From positions 3,046,001-3,110,000 of the forward strand of contig CM069766.1 in the NCBI GenBank assembly GCA_036169595.1: 64,000 bases of DNA, read 5' to 3'. The notes beneath the pieces were generated by a model. The model saw only the letters and a list, made by a program, of their open reading frames with translations. It did no database searches and had not been told where the DNA came from. Both the position numbers and the translations under genes were made by a program. Positions 30,245 through 52,097 of this stretch are shown here, in pieces. The DNA is from Dictyostelium firmibasis (lineage: Eukaryota > Evosea > Eumycetozoa > Dictyosteliales > Dictyosteliaceae). The number at the start of each line of letters is the position of its first letter. The first letter of the stretch is position 1.

Positions 30245-33200
30245 TTATTGATTTATTTCATTTTCTACAACATTTTTAGTTTCATTTAAAATAGTTTCAT
30301 TATTGAGTGAGGTATCATTTTCTTGGTTTAATTTTTTACTATCATCACTTTTTTCTTTTTCTAATATTTCTGCTTTCTCTTCTTCTACTTTCTCTTTTTC
30401 AACTTTCTCTTTTTCAACTTTCTCTTCTTCTACTTTCTCATTTTCTACTTTCTCATTTTCTACTTTCTCATTTTCTACTTTCTCATTTTCTACTTTCTCA
30501 TTTTCTACTTTCTCATTTTCTACTTTCTCATTTTCTACATTTTCCTTTTCTTTATGTTTTTCTTCTTGTAATGCTAAATTATCCAAGGTTAATTGTTGAT
30601 TTTGAACTATTAAATCTTGAATTTGATTTAAGAGATGATTATTTTTAAGTTTTAAAGTTATTGAAACCTTTTGCCAATCCATTGGTTCTTTTAATGGATT
30701 TCTCCAATAACGAAGATAATAACCTTTCCAAAGGGTAATATGTTCACTTCTCCATTCTGGTAAATGGAACGCTCTAGAGGTTTCTTGCTCATAGGATGTA
30801 TAGAATGGATTTAGATAAGGAGTCAATGGGTTTGAATTTATATAGCTCCAAAGTGATATGGTATCCTTTTTAAGGTTTTGTCTCTCCTTTTCACTGTTAC
30901 AAAGGAAGGTACCAAATTGACAAGAATAGAGAGCATCTAAGATTGTGATTAAATAGTTTTCATTGAATTGGAAGTAATCATGATATTGATTCATCAATTG
31001 GTAAACACAATCGATGAATTGAAGGAATACAGGTGAACGTTGACTGTCGGAATACCAATTACGATCACCATGTCTAACACGATTCATAAAACAATGACCA
31101 AAACTTAACCACTCCTTTTCAATTAAAACTTGGAAACCTTCGATTGTACGAAAGTATGGATCTTGAATGATCATAGTCAATGAGGAGAGTTGAGAAGTTC
31201 TATCCCAACCATCACTGCAATGTAATAAAACTGGATGACCCTTATTGATGAGACTAACTGCTCTAGCAACACCTAATAACAATGTACGAATATGATCTAA
31301 CCAACGAGTTTCGTTGAGACCACTTAACCAATTCTCATCGTTGTTTGATTGACAAAATTGTTCCAACTTATTGATAGAGTCACGCATTGAATGAATATTT
31401 GCAATTCCAAGGAATTCAATATCACAATTGTAATTCAATTCATAGCCCATACCCTTTGCAACGTTTGCAATTGCATTTGCCTTTGGACGTGCATCTAAAA
31501 GGAACAATGATTTACCGGATGGACAAGCCAAACGAATAGAGTCGACTAATTTCTCATCGACAAGACTCTTTTGTCTGGTGATACCAACCATTGGTTGAGA
31601 GGAACGTGCCAATGGTACACCATCTCTACTGATCCAAGATAATGCTGGAATACGTCCTTTGGAACGGAAATTCATACAAATACCAACCTCTTCATCGGAG
31701 ATATTATGTGGCACCACCAACCATTTTGGATAGGTTGGGTTAATATATTCGATATTCTTTTCAGAGTAACGCCATTTAATGTATGAACCTGGTGTCTCTG
31801 TAAGAATACCTTGACGTAACCATTCACCGAAATCATTCAATATTCTCCAACCATCTTGTAATTGAGATTTGTTTGGTGAGTATTTGAATGCAAATAGATT
31901 TGGTACATCTTGAAATGCAAATATTCTCATTCTATAGATGATTGGTTGAGTTATATCACCAACGTATTCACCATTACTACCGCTATTAATCAATGGATTA
32001 TTATTACCACCGTTGATATAGGGTGATCCATTATTCCCACTACCACTATTGCTATTATTATTATTATTTACAGAAACACCACCCAATGTATTGAATGATT
32101 GTTGTTTGAACTCCTTTGGCTCAATATGGAACTCAATCCTCCTAAAATTTTTACCCCATATTGATATTGCACTATCAAATCTAAAACTTGTTACCCTTTC
32201 GATACGATAAACAGTTGCCAATGGTATCCATGTTAGTTCGGTCAAAGTTTGTTTACTAATGAATAGGAATCTAAATTCGGTTATATATAATAATGCTTGA
32301 ATTATAGCACCATTTAGATGATCTACATAGTAAACTGGAATATGATCTTGATCTCCAAACCATACTATTCTATTCTCTCCCTCTAATCTACTATAGTTAA
32401 TACTATTACTGCTATTATTTAAATTATTTATATAAAAATTTGCCGCCACCTCTTCTTTCTTTGGAGTTAATGGTGATTCAAATACCATATTTGCATTTAA
32501 ATTTGTAGTATTATTATTATTAATATTATTACTATTACTATTTAATGGATTAAAATTTTGTTCGTTCTAAAAAAAAAAAGAAAAAAATTAGTAAAACAAA
32601 AATCAGCAAAATTAACAAAAATTTTAAATTAAAAAAAAAAAAATTTTTTAGTTTTTATAATTTTTTTTTTTTTTCAATTTTTTTTTGGCTTTCCTGGGAG
32701 ATCTTTTTTTTTGTCCCAAAATTTTATATCTTTCAAGTAAAAACTGAAAAAAAAAAAAAAATATAAAATATAATAAAACTTTTAAAAACATACATTTGGA
32801 GTTATTAAAGCTATATATTTTCTAAACTCTGGTTCTAATTTGAATAATAAGAATTCAAGTAATACATCAAATAAATTATGGGTAACATGAGCTGATAAAT
32901 CATCTTTAATCTCTTTTTGTTTATTTAGTTGTTCTTTTGTTGGTTCTTCAGGATCCTCAACTGTTGTAATATTTGGTTGATCTTTGTTGGTTGGCATTGG
33001 TGTTGTAGTTGGGGTACTGAATAAATCTGAATCTAATGGAGATGAATCAAATAATGAACCACCAATACTAGAAGATGATGTTGATAATGGATTATTGGTT
33101 GTTGTTGTTGTATTGGATGAATTATTTAAAGAAGTTGGTTTTTGCCATAAAGGATCTAATAAAGCTTTTAAACTATTATAAACACTTGTATCAATGAAAC

Positions 33201-33600
33201 CAATATAGAATGAAGAGGATGGATATAATGGTTGAGTTTGTGGTGGTGATGATCCTGTTCCACCAGTGCTACTGTTAGAGAATAGATTAGAATTACTTGT
33301 ATTTGGTGATACATTTGGTTTTATTAAGAAAGTTGATATAATATCATTTGCTAATTTCAAATTAAATGGTGGGTTATCAACTAGAAATGATTGTTTAAAT
33401 GATTGAATCGATTCATAACATTGTAACATTGATGCCAATGAATATTTATTCTTTTCAATTAAATACTTTCTAAAATCACTAAAATGTTTAGAATTCTCTA
33501 AATAGTTTTTTAAATCATTTATTTTATTATTCTTTTGATTTTGTTGTATATTATTTATTATATTATTAATTTCTGGATGTTCATTTTGAATTATTGTCAT
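30245..33600 (-). CDS. RGS-like domain fused to GRAM/PH and active myotubularin phosphatase
   Basis: Two exons on the minus strand, 33600-32794 and 32566-30245, giving 1042 residues. The 227-nt intron has GTATGT and TTTTTTTAG ends and joins in phase 0. Exon 1 has no independent stop before the donor, and exon 2 is open upstream of its first ATG. Residues about 25-265 resemble an RGS domain (HFSDFRKYLIEKNKYS, then LFDVLLEFLLFKLEPEFRKYI) with a Ser/Thr-rich insertion. A GRAM/PH-like region follows (about 330-520). The myotubularin phosphatase has HCSDGWDRTS with catalytic C719 and R725, so it should remove the 3-phosphate of PI3P and PI(3,5)P2 on endosomes. The tail has about eight VENEK pentapeptide repeats, likely coiled coil, and an acidic end. 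Confidence 0.87.
30390..30542 (-). repeat. 15-bp tandem repeat encoding VENEK/VEKEK pentapeptides
   Basis: Unit TACTTTCTCATTTTC on the plus strand, about ten copies with small changes. It encodes the charged heptad-like tail of the RGS-myotubularin protein and makes several other frames look open. Confidence 0.9.
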
Positions 33601-34264
33601 GGTTATATGTATATAATATATAAAAATATATATATATATGTGTGTGTGTGTTTTTTTTTTTTTTTATATTTATTCTGTTATTTTTCTATTTTATTTTTTT
33701 TATTTTTTATTTTTTTCTATTTTTTTTTTAAAATAATTTTCTTGTATTATTATTATTGTAGTGTGCTACATATGATAATATAAATTTTAATCTTATTTAA
33801 ATATATTTTATAGTTTTTTTTTTTCCACAATCCAAAAAAAAAATTAAATATAACACTGTTTTTGAGGATGTGAAAAAATATTTCTTTTTTTTTTTTTTTT
33901 TTTTTTTTTCCACAAAAAAAAAAAATTAAAAAAATTAAAAAAATAATAAAAAATAAAAAAAAATAAAAAAAAAAAGGTCTCGTGTTCCAAAAAAATATCT
34001 ATTTTTTTTTTTCAATTTTGCCGTCATCGATTTGATTTTTTTTTTTTTTATTTTTGAAAAACATACATTTGAAAAAAAAGAATGCATATGTCGATTCTGG
34101 GTTGGATTTTTTTTTTTCAATTTTGCCGTCACCGATTCACAATTTGGAAAGTAATTAGTCATAAATAATAGATTCAAAATTAAAAAAAAAAGATCCAACC
34201 CAGAATCGAACGCCATGAATCAGGGTGTTATTTAGTTGTTTAAATTTAGGTATTGCAAACATTT
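33601..34264. other. Intergenic region with direct and inverted repeats
   Basis: 664 bp between the RGS-myotubularin start and the stop of the ankyrin-like gene, both on the minus strand. It holds a (TA)/(TG) tract at about 33628-33650, long T/A tracts, and the repeat structure at 34003-34209 described separately. No complete gene is visible; the frame at 33935-34216 is low-complexity. Confidence 0.5.
34003..34209. repeat. Direct repeat CAATTTTGCCGTCAYCGATT plus 17-bp inverted repeat
   Basis: The word TCAATTTTGCCGTCAYCGATT, preceded by a T run, occurs at about 34012-34032 and 34117-34136. TCGATTCTGGGTTGGAT at 34091-34107 is the exact reverse complement of 34193-34209, and both arms continue into T/A tracts. 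The arms contain a GTTCGATTC-like word resembling a pol III B-box. The adjoining sequence does not fold as a tRNA. Confidence 0.65.
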
Positions 34265-34925
34265 TTATTTCTTAATTTTATTTTTAAAATAAGAATAGGA
34301 AATACCAGATCCCATTGTTAAATTTTCAAGTTGTGAATAATTTATATTTGAATATTTTAATAGTAATTCAGTACAATTAATTTGATTATTAGAAATTGAA
34401 AAAGCTATAATATCATTAAGTTTTGTTGGTGTAAACCAACCATTACCTTTTGATTTCTTTTTAAGAATTTCACAATGATGTTGTTGAATATGTTCTAATA
34501 ATTTTAATTGACCAATTTCACAGATTTTAAATAAAATACTATAAAGAAAATCTTGAACAATACGGTCACCTTTTTTTTGATTCACTTCTTTCATAATTAT
34601 ATCAAAAGCATCGATGTCACATTCTTGAACTATAAATTCAATAATTAATTCAGTAATACTATCTTTTTTAACACCTTTCGAGAATAATTCACCAATTTCA
34701 TTGGTTCTACCAGTTAGATATTTAAAAATTATTAAATTTTTATCATTAACTAATCCATCTTTTGTAATTGGATAATTAACTGAAAATAGCCAATCTAAAA
34801 ATTCTAACATATGAAAGGGTGGTTTTTTACTAGTTTCTAGATATTTACAACAATGAATAAAAAATGAATCGATTTTAATATCAGTATTATTAACAATGTA
34901 TTTTAATAAAGTGATTAAATCATTT

Positions 34926-35019
<94 letters not shown>

Positions 35020-36717
35020 CATATAATGTTGTTGGATTAAATGAAAATTCTTTAATTTCATAAATTTTTTGATGATTTTTAACAACATGAGTAATCATTG
35101 GTAAATTGAATGAACTTTTTTTAATGTTTTCACCAGATAGGATAATTTTCTTTTCACTAATAGTATCATTGATATTCTCTAATTTTTCAAAAGATTTTAA
35201 TAGTTCAATATTTGAAAGACGTAAAATAAATATTTCTAAACCATGATTAAAAAGATTTGTTTTAAATTGTTTATAAAGAAATTCTAACATTTCAACTGAC
35301 TTAATATAATCTGATACTATAATATTTGGTTTTTGAAATGTAAATGGTGATTTATCATTTAATTTATCAATTGAAAACTTTAATAATTCTATATCATCAT
35401 TTTGAATTAATAGAAGTAATAAGAAAAATGATAAACCATTATTATTATATTCTATATTAATGAAATCAATCCATGATGAAATAAATTCTTTTTGATTTTC
35501 TTTAGAATGATAATGAGTAAATAAATAATTTCCTTTAAATCTATTATCATTATCATGTGTAATTACAGTTTTTTCAAATTCCTGTAATCCTTTTGGATGT
35601 TTAAATAGTTTAAACAATAGTTCAAGATTTCCATATTGTAACGACATTTTACAATTTGTTTGATGAACTGAAAATCTACCCTTATCATTCTCTAAATTAT
35701 CAAAACAAATATAATATTCAAAATCTATTTCTGAAATATTAGATTCTTTATACCAATGATTTAATAATTGCTTTATGATTTGTTTATTTGTATTTTCATT
35801 TAATTGCCAATTAATTGGATTAATTAACTCTGATTCTAATTGATCATTTGTAAATTGTTTGAAAATTTGATCATAATTATCAATGGTTTTATTTTTAATA
35901 TTTAATAATTGATCTAAAACTTTACAACTTAATATTAAATCTTTTAATTTTAATTGATTTGAAATTGGTGAGCTTGTTGGTGGAAATAATGATATTATAA
36001 CATCTTTAATAATACTACTTTTTTCTGGTTTTTTTATTAAATTATTCTCTAATAAATATAAAATTGTTTGAAATTTTTCTTTTTTATAATTCATATTTAA
36101 TTTACCATAAAAATCTTGAGATATATTTGTTGCTGCAACTTCTTTCCAAATTAAATCATGATTGTTTTTATTATTTATATCAATTATTAATTTATTTTTT
36201 CTTTCTTGATTTTCATCATCAATCAATAGATATTTAATGATTGGTAATGAACTATAAACTATTGTATTTATAAAGAAATTATTAAATGTAGGTATAAAAC
36301 CTAATTCATTCATTAATACTTTTAATGCTGGTACACAATTATACATTATCATATTTCTTAAAAATTTACTAGAACTAATAATATAATCTGGAAGTGTTGA
36401 ATTTTGATATTCTTCAATTACTTTTAAATCTTCAATGAAATAACCATAGTTTTTAAATAGATTTTTAAAAAAATTATACGTATCTTGATCATCAGTTTGA
36501 AATTTTGAAAAGATTAATTCAAAGGTTTTATCATAATTATTACTTTTACTATAACTTAAAAAACAACTCTCTTTAGTATCAAGTGAATTAAATACAAGGT
36601 ATTTATCATTATTGTTTACTCTATCTTTGAAAATTAACCATTGGTCATTTCTTAGTAATTTTTCAATTGAAAACATTAAATCATAATTTGGTGATAAATG
36701 TAGCTTTATTGATTCTT

Positions 36718-36764
<47 letters not shown>

Positions 36765-36862
36765 GATATTATTTCCTTGTTTTCTAAATGTACTGTTTTT
36801 TGTTTTTTTTTACCAAAATCTGATTCTAATTCAGAGTTATGTTCTTTTTTTTTATTTGGCAT
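34265..36862 (-). CDS. Ankyrin-repeat-like helical protein, Dictyostelium-type, unknown function
   Basis: Single exon, 865 residues. A basic N-terminus (KKKEHNSELESDFGKKKQK) and a run of about 15 Thr precede helical-pair repeats of ankyrin type across most of the protein. Examples are MYNCVPALKVLMNELGF, YSSLPIIKYLLIDDENQ, IQNDDIELLKFSIDKL and SNNQINCTELLLKYSN. Consensus is degenerate, as in many Dictyostelium ankyrin-like proteins. An Asn run interrupts residues about 615-645. No catalytic motif, signal peptide or membrane segment is seen. The start is the first in-frame ATG after an A/T-rich leader. Confidence 0.75.
34928..35019 (-). repeat. (AAT)n Asn run in the ankyrin-like protein
   Basis: About 30 pure triplets in frame, located between helical repeats. 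Confidence 0.95.
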
Positions 36863-37280
36863 TTTGGATATTTTTTTTTTAATTATTTGTAAAAAAATAA
36901 TAATAATAATACTAATAATAATTTAAAAAAATAAAAAAAAAAAAGTAAAAAAAAAAAAGTAAAAAAAATATATTTTTTATTTTTTTTTTCTTTTTTTTAT
37001 TTTTTTTTTTTTTTGTAATCAGTTTTTTTTAGATATTTTTCAATCAAAAGTAAAAAAGTAAAAAAATCTAATTTCAAATAACACACCAATTTATAAACCA
37101 ACCGATGAACGAGAGATTCCATTATTTATGTTAAATTATTGCACTGTGTGCATTAAATAATTAAAATTTAAAAGAAACACTCTAACAAATTTGTTCTCTT
37201 TTTTTTTTTATTTTTTGTTCACAAAGAATTGAAAAAATAATTTCAATGATTTTTTAAAAAATTGAGATAAATTGGTTTGG

Positions 37281-37320
<40 letters not shown>

Positions 37321-37385
37321 ATTATATATTAGGTGCGAATGGCCGAGGCTGGGTAAAACCATTTTTTTTTTTTTAATTTTTTTAA

Positions 37386-37431
<46 letters not shown>

Positions 37432-37487
37432 TTTTTTTTTTTTTTTTTTTTTTTTTCATTTTATCATTCTTTCATATAAATTAAGGA
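36863..37487. promoter_or_regulatory. Divergent promoter region with tRNA-like 5' half and dyad
   Basis: 625 bp between the ankyrin-like gene and the 2449-residue gene. An imperfect dyad surrounds GCACTGTGTGC near 37131-37165. A short GC-rich island, AGGTGCGAATGGCCGAGGCT and following bases (37331-37360), sits between an A run and a T run. T tracts then lead to the ATG at 37488. Confidence 0.45.
37332..37360 (+). other. tRNA 5'-half-like GC island
   Basis: GGTGCGAATGGCCGAGG and the next 12 bases resemble the acceptor strand, D-arm and A-box (TGGCNNAG) of a Leu- or Ser-type tRNA, followed by a T run. No anticodon arm, B-box or 3' half follows. It is a fragment or a coincidence, not a working tRNA gene. 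Confidence 0.3.
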
Positions 37488-44981
<7,494 letters not shown>

Positions 44982-45359
44982 AAAATAAAATAAAAAAACC
45001 AAACAAAACAAATGTAGAAATAAATAATAATTGTTATATTTTTTAAATAATATAAAAAAAAAAAAAAAAAAAAAAATTTTCATTAAATTTTAATTTATTT
45101 TTTATTTTAAAATTAATTGGATAGCCTGTTTATTAAAATAAAAAAAATAAAAAAAATTAAAAAAAATTAAAAAAAAAATATTAAAAAAAGATTTTTTTTT
45201 TTTTCTTTTTTTCTTTTTACCAAACATTCTCATAAAATACATACATTTCATCCTTATTAATTTGTTTAATTTTTTAAAATTCTCTTTTTTTTTTAAAATT
45301 TTTTTTTATTTTTTCAAAAAAAATTTAATATTTTAACTTTATATTATAAAAAAAAAAAA
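44982..45359 (+). promoter_or_regulatory. Upstream region of maea
   Basis: 378 bp between tandem genes. It is A/T-rich with one more complex patch (TTACCAAACATTCTCATAAAATAC, about 45216-45240). No gene is visible. Confidence 0.4.
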
Positions 45360-46694
45360 ATGTCTAGTAGTAGTGATACGAATAAAAAAACAAATGGTTT
45401 ATCAACAACAACTACAACAACGGCATCAAATAGTTCAGAATCAAATATAATAAATGAAATTCAATTAGAGAGGTCATTATTAAAAGTACCATTTGAATGT
45501 ATAAATAAATCATTTAGGATATCACAGAAATCAATTGAAAAGGAGATGAACAATGTAATAATACAAATAACAGAGATTAATAAAAAGAGATTAACCATTT
45601 CAAAGGATGATGCAATCAATACGGTTGATAAACTATTAACTAGAGTACAACAATTAAAGAGAAAGATGGAGGATGTTAAATTGGAAGAAGAACAACAAAT
45701 AAAGAAATTGAAATCGCGTCTCTCTCATTTAAATATAGCTACAAATTGTCAAAATCAAAAAGATCATCGTGAATTATTTAACAATACAAGAATTAATAGA
45801 ATTTTAATTGATTATTTTTTAAGAGAAGGTTATTATGATAGTGCTATTGAATTTTCAAATCAATTAAAAATTAAAGTAATTATTTAATAATATTAGTTAT
45901 ATAATTATTGATAATTAATAATTAATAATTAATATTAAAACACTTTTTATTTGTTTTTCTAGGATTTTGTTGATATCGAAATATTTTTATCATCAAAAAA
46001 AGTGGTTGAAGGATTAAATAAATTTGATTGTACAGAGGCACTAAATTGGTGCAATGAAAATAAATCAAAATTAAAAAAAATAAATAGTACATTAGAGTTT
46101 AATTTAAGGATACAAGAGTTTATAGAGTTGGTTAGATTAGGAAAGATGATGCAAGCCATTGCATATGCAAAACTTCATATATCACCAAACTCTTCGACCA
46201 ATATGAAAGAAATACAGAGGGTAGCAGCAACACTTGTTTTTAAAAAGGATACTACATGCGATCGTTATAAAAAATTATTTGATTCAAAGAAATGGTCGGA
46301 ATTGATATGTCAATTTAAGAATGACAATTTTCAACTTCATTCATTGTCTACGAAGTCAATGTTAGATATTTCTCTACAATCAGGTTTATCGGTCCTAAAG
46401 ACTTCTTCCTGTGGTAATGAATCAACTTTCAATGTAAATTGTCCTTTGTGTGATCCTTCATTCAGAGGATTGGCAACCTCTTTACCAATATCATTACAGA
46501 GTCATTCAAGTTTGGTTTGTCGTATAACTGGTGAAATTATGAACGAAGATAATTATCCAATGGTTTTACCAAATGGAAATGTTTTCAGTAAAAGAGCAAT
46601 CATTGATATGTATAAAAAACAAGATAAAATCATTGATCCTAGATCTGGTAATGAATATAAATTAGAAGAATTAAAAAGAGCTTATATCTCTTAA
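45360..46694 (+). CDS. maea: MAEA/Gid9-type RING subunit of the CTLH (GID) ubiquitin ligase
   Basis: Two exons, 45360-45875 and 45963-46694, giving 415 residues, close to the animal length. After a Thr/Ser-rich N-terminus and a coiled coil (about 80-125), a LisH-like segment (RINRILIDYFLREGYYDSAIEF) leads into CTLH and CRA domains (about 180-300). The C-terminal divergent RING reads CPLCDPSFRGLATSLP then SLVCRITGEIMNEDNYPMVLPNG. This matches the MAEA/Fyv10 RING with its QSHSSLVC and LPNGNVFS features. MAEA pairs with RMND5 as the catalytic RING dimer; the yeast complex degrades gluconeogenic enzymes. A paired RMND5 gene is not in the window. Confidence 0.92.
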
Positions 46695-47150
46695 AAAAAA
46701 AAAAAAAAAAAAAAATTAAGAAAAAATTAAAAAAAAAAAAAAACATTCATATATATATTTTTTTTTTTTTTTTTACACTTTTTTTTTGTGTATATATAAA
46801 AATAAATAAAATAAAAAAAATAAACCAAATGATTGAAAATAAAAAAATATAAATATAATATATTTCTTCCTTTTATTATTTTTTTTATTATTATTATTTT
46901 AAAATAATTAATTGATTATTTAAATTAATTGAGATTAAAGTTATGAAAAAAAACACCAATCGAGATGGAAACATGACGGTTACAAAAAAAAAAATTTCAT
47001 ATTTTTTATATTTTTTTATTTTTTTTTTATTTTATTTTTATAATTTTGTGAAAAAAAAAAAAAAAAAAAAAAAATTAAAATTAAAAATAGTTTTGTTTTC
47101 ACACTCACATAAAATTATTTTTCATTTATATAAATAATAATTATTATACA
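46695..47150 (+). promoter_or_regulatory. Upstream region of the C2-LRR gene
   Basis: 456 bp of A/T tracts with one more complex stretch, about 46951-46982 (CACCAATCGAGATGGAAACATGACGG). No gene is supported; the frame at 46943-47137 is low-complexity. Confidence 0.4.
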
Positions 47151-47226
47151 ATGAATATCCTTCAAATCAATGGTATTATTAAAATTATTTTTTATTTTAA
47201 AATTTTTTATGGAATAAACCCCCCTC

Positions 47227-47289
<63 letters not shown>

Positions 47290-48826
47290 AATTTATCTAT
47301 TTTTATAAAAAAAAATAAATAAATTTAGTTATTGAAGGTAGAGATCTTGTTGCAAGTGATTCAAATGGATTTTCAGATTGTTATACAACATTAATATTAG
47401 GGGCACAAAAAAAGAAAACTAAAATTATAAAGAAATCATTGAACCCAAAATGGGGGGAAACCTTTTTAATGCGTATATCACCATTAGATGAAAAATTACA
47501 TGTGCTATTACAAGATTGGGATCAATTTAGTAGTGATGATTTTATGGGAGAATGTTTTATTGATATAAATTCATTAGATGATACAGCAACATGGTATACA
47601 TTATTACCACGTCCAAATAAACCAGATGATTTTGTTAAAGGTGAAGTATGTATAAAAGCACGTGTTGTTAAATCATCAAATATTGTCAAAGATAAAATTC
47701 CTTTGAATATGTTAACAGAGGTAAATAGTCGTTGCACTAAATTTGAAAATGGTGATGGTAAAGATCCATTCGATATCTCTGGTATTGGTCTTGAACAATT
47801 TCCAGATTTCCTTTTTGATCATATTCCAAACCTTCAAGATATAGATTTAGGTTTCAATCAATTTAAAATGTTTCCATCTTTAATATCTTTTAAAAAATTA
47901 ACAACATTAGTATTAAATGGTAATTTCATTCTAACTGTACCCGGTGAAGTTTTAGATTTGCCAAAATTAAAAGTTTTATCAATTAATGGTAATCATTTAA
48001 TTTCTTTACCTGTAAGTATTTAATTTAAAATCATTTATTTTATTTATTTATTTATTTTTAATGATTTTTTATTTATATATAATTTCTTTTTAAAAATAAG
48101 TCTGAAATTAGTAAATTGGTATCATTAGAGAAATTAGAGATTGCAAATAATAAAATTACAGAATTATGTCCAGAGATTGCAAATTTACCAAAATTAGAGG
48201 AATTAGTTATCTCTGGTAATCCATTAACTAAATTACCACCAAACTTTTCTTCATTAACATCTTTAGAAATTTTAGATGCAAGTGGTTGTCAATTAGTTAG
48301 ATTACCTGAAGATTTTTCAATGATGACAAAATTATTAGAAGTTAATTTTGGTAATAATAAGGTAAATAATAAATGTAATCGCATGATAAATTTATTAAAT
48401 TTAATATTAATATGTATAATATAAATTGGATATATATATATATACATATTCATAGTTAGTAGCATTACCAAATCATATTGGTAGATTAACAAGATTAGTA
48501 GTATTAAATTTAATGGATAATAAATTATTAGATTTACCAATGTCAATCGGTAATATTCAAGGTTTAGGTAAATTAGGAGCAGGTATAAACATTGAAGGTA
48601 ATCCAATTCAATCAGAGGAAATCATGAAAAGATATAAGATTGGTAATGATCAATTAATGGATTATTTAGAAAAGAGAATGGCTTTATCTGGTTATTCATT
48701 ACCTGAAATATCTAAAATTCCAAAACTAAATTCAAGTAATGGTAATATCCCAACAAATACAACTACAACATCAACAAATTCACAACAACAACAACAATAT
48801 TCAGTGGTTGATGCATCAAAATTCTC

Positions 48827-48867
<41 letters not shown>

Positions 48868-49450
48868 CATCGCCAAATGGTGCAAATATACCACCAACAC
48901 AACAATCATTATCACCAACACCACAAACTCCAACTCAAACAAAGGATCAAGATGTTGTTAATAAAACAATTGCTCTTAAAAATTGGATTATATCAACAAT
49001 TAGAGGTGAAATTAGACCAAAAATGGGTAAGATTAAAAATCAAATACTTCGTTGTGTTTCAATTCAAGAGGGTGTTGGTATTGCAAATGTATTTAAACAA
49101 ATTAAACCTGTAAGTTTTTTTTATTTGTTTAGAAAAAAAAAAAAAAAAAAAATTAAAAATTAAAATAAAAAATTAATGTTATTCAATTTAATTACTAGGA
49201 AATTGAAAAATTAAAATTATTAATTCCACCAAATTATCCAATGCCTCCACCAGCTGCAAATACTGTTGGAGGTAAAACTTTCTCTGGTAATGATAAATTA
49301 GAGCAATTAAAAGATTTAGTGGCTATTTCAATTGATGACTACGACGTATTATTTGCTGTATTATATCAACTCATACCAAATAACACTGATCCACAATTAA
49401 TTGTTTCTGTAACTCAATCTTTAAAGAAAATCAAAGAAACTATTCCTTAA
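47151..49450 (+). CDS. C2 domain plus leucine-rich-repeat protein
   Basis: Five exons: 47151-47172, 47329-48011, 48101-48361, 48456-49109 and 49199-49450, giving 623 residues. The tiny first exon encodes MNILQIN; joining it to exon 2 completes the first C2 strand (LQINVIEGRDLVASDSNGFSDCY), which fixes the start. The C2 domain (1-105) keeps Asp residues of the calcium loops (SDSNGFSD, then QDWDQFSSDDFMGE). About nine leucine-rich repeats follow (about 150-365), of the plant/Ras-suppressor type with LxxLxxLxLxxNxL. After a Gln-rich linker the C-terminus is a helical domain (NWIISTIRGEIRPKMGKIKNQ, then LEQLKDLVAISIDDYD). Likely a calcium-dependent membrane-binding scaffold; partners are unknown. 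Confidence 0.88.

Positions 49451-52097
<2,647 letters not shown>

Noticed and set aside
32488-33600. Two separate genes, an RGS-like protein and a myotubularin
   Set aside because: Exon 1 runs into a canonical donor without its own stop until just after it. Exon 2 is open upstream of its first ATG to a strong acceptor, and the phases agree.
34180-34216. Possible tRNA on the minus strand (GTTCGATTC followed by a T run)
   Set aside because: The T-stem does not pair with its 5' side, and no D-arm or anticodon arm can be drawn.
46943-47137. 64-residue plus frame before the C2-LRR gene
   Set aside because: Homopolymer-driven Lys/Phe composition in a spacer.
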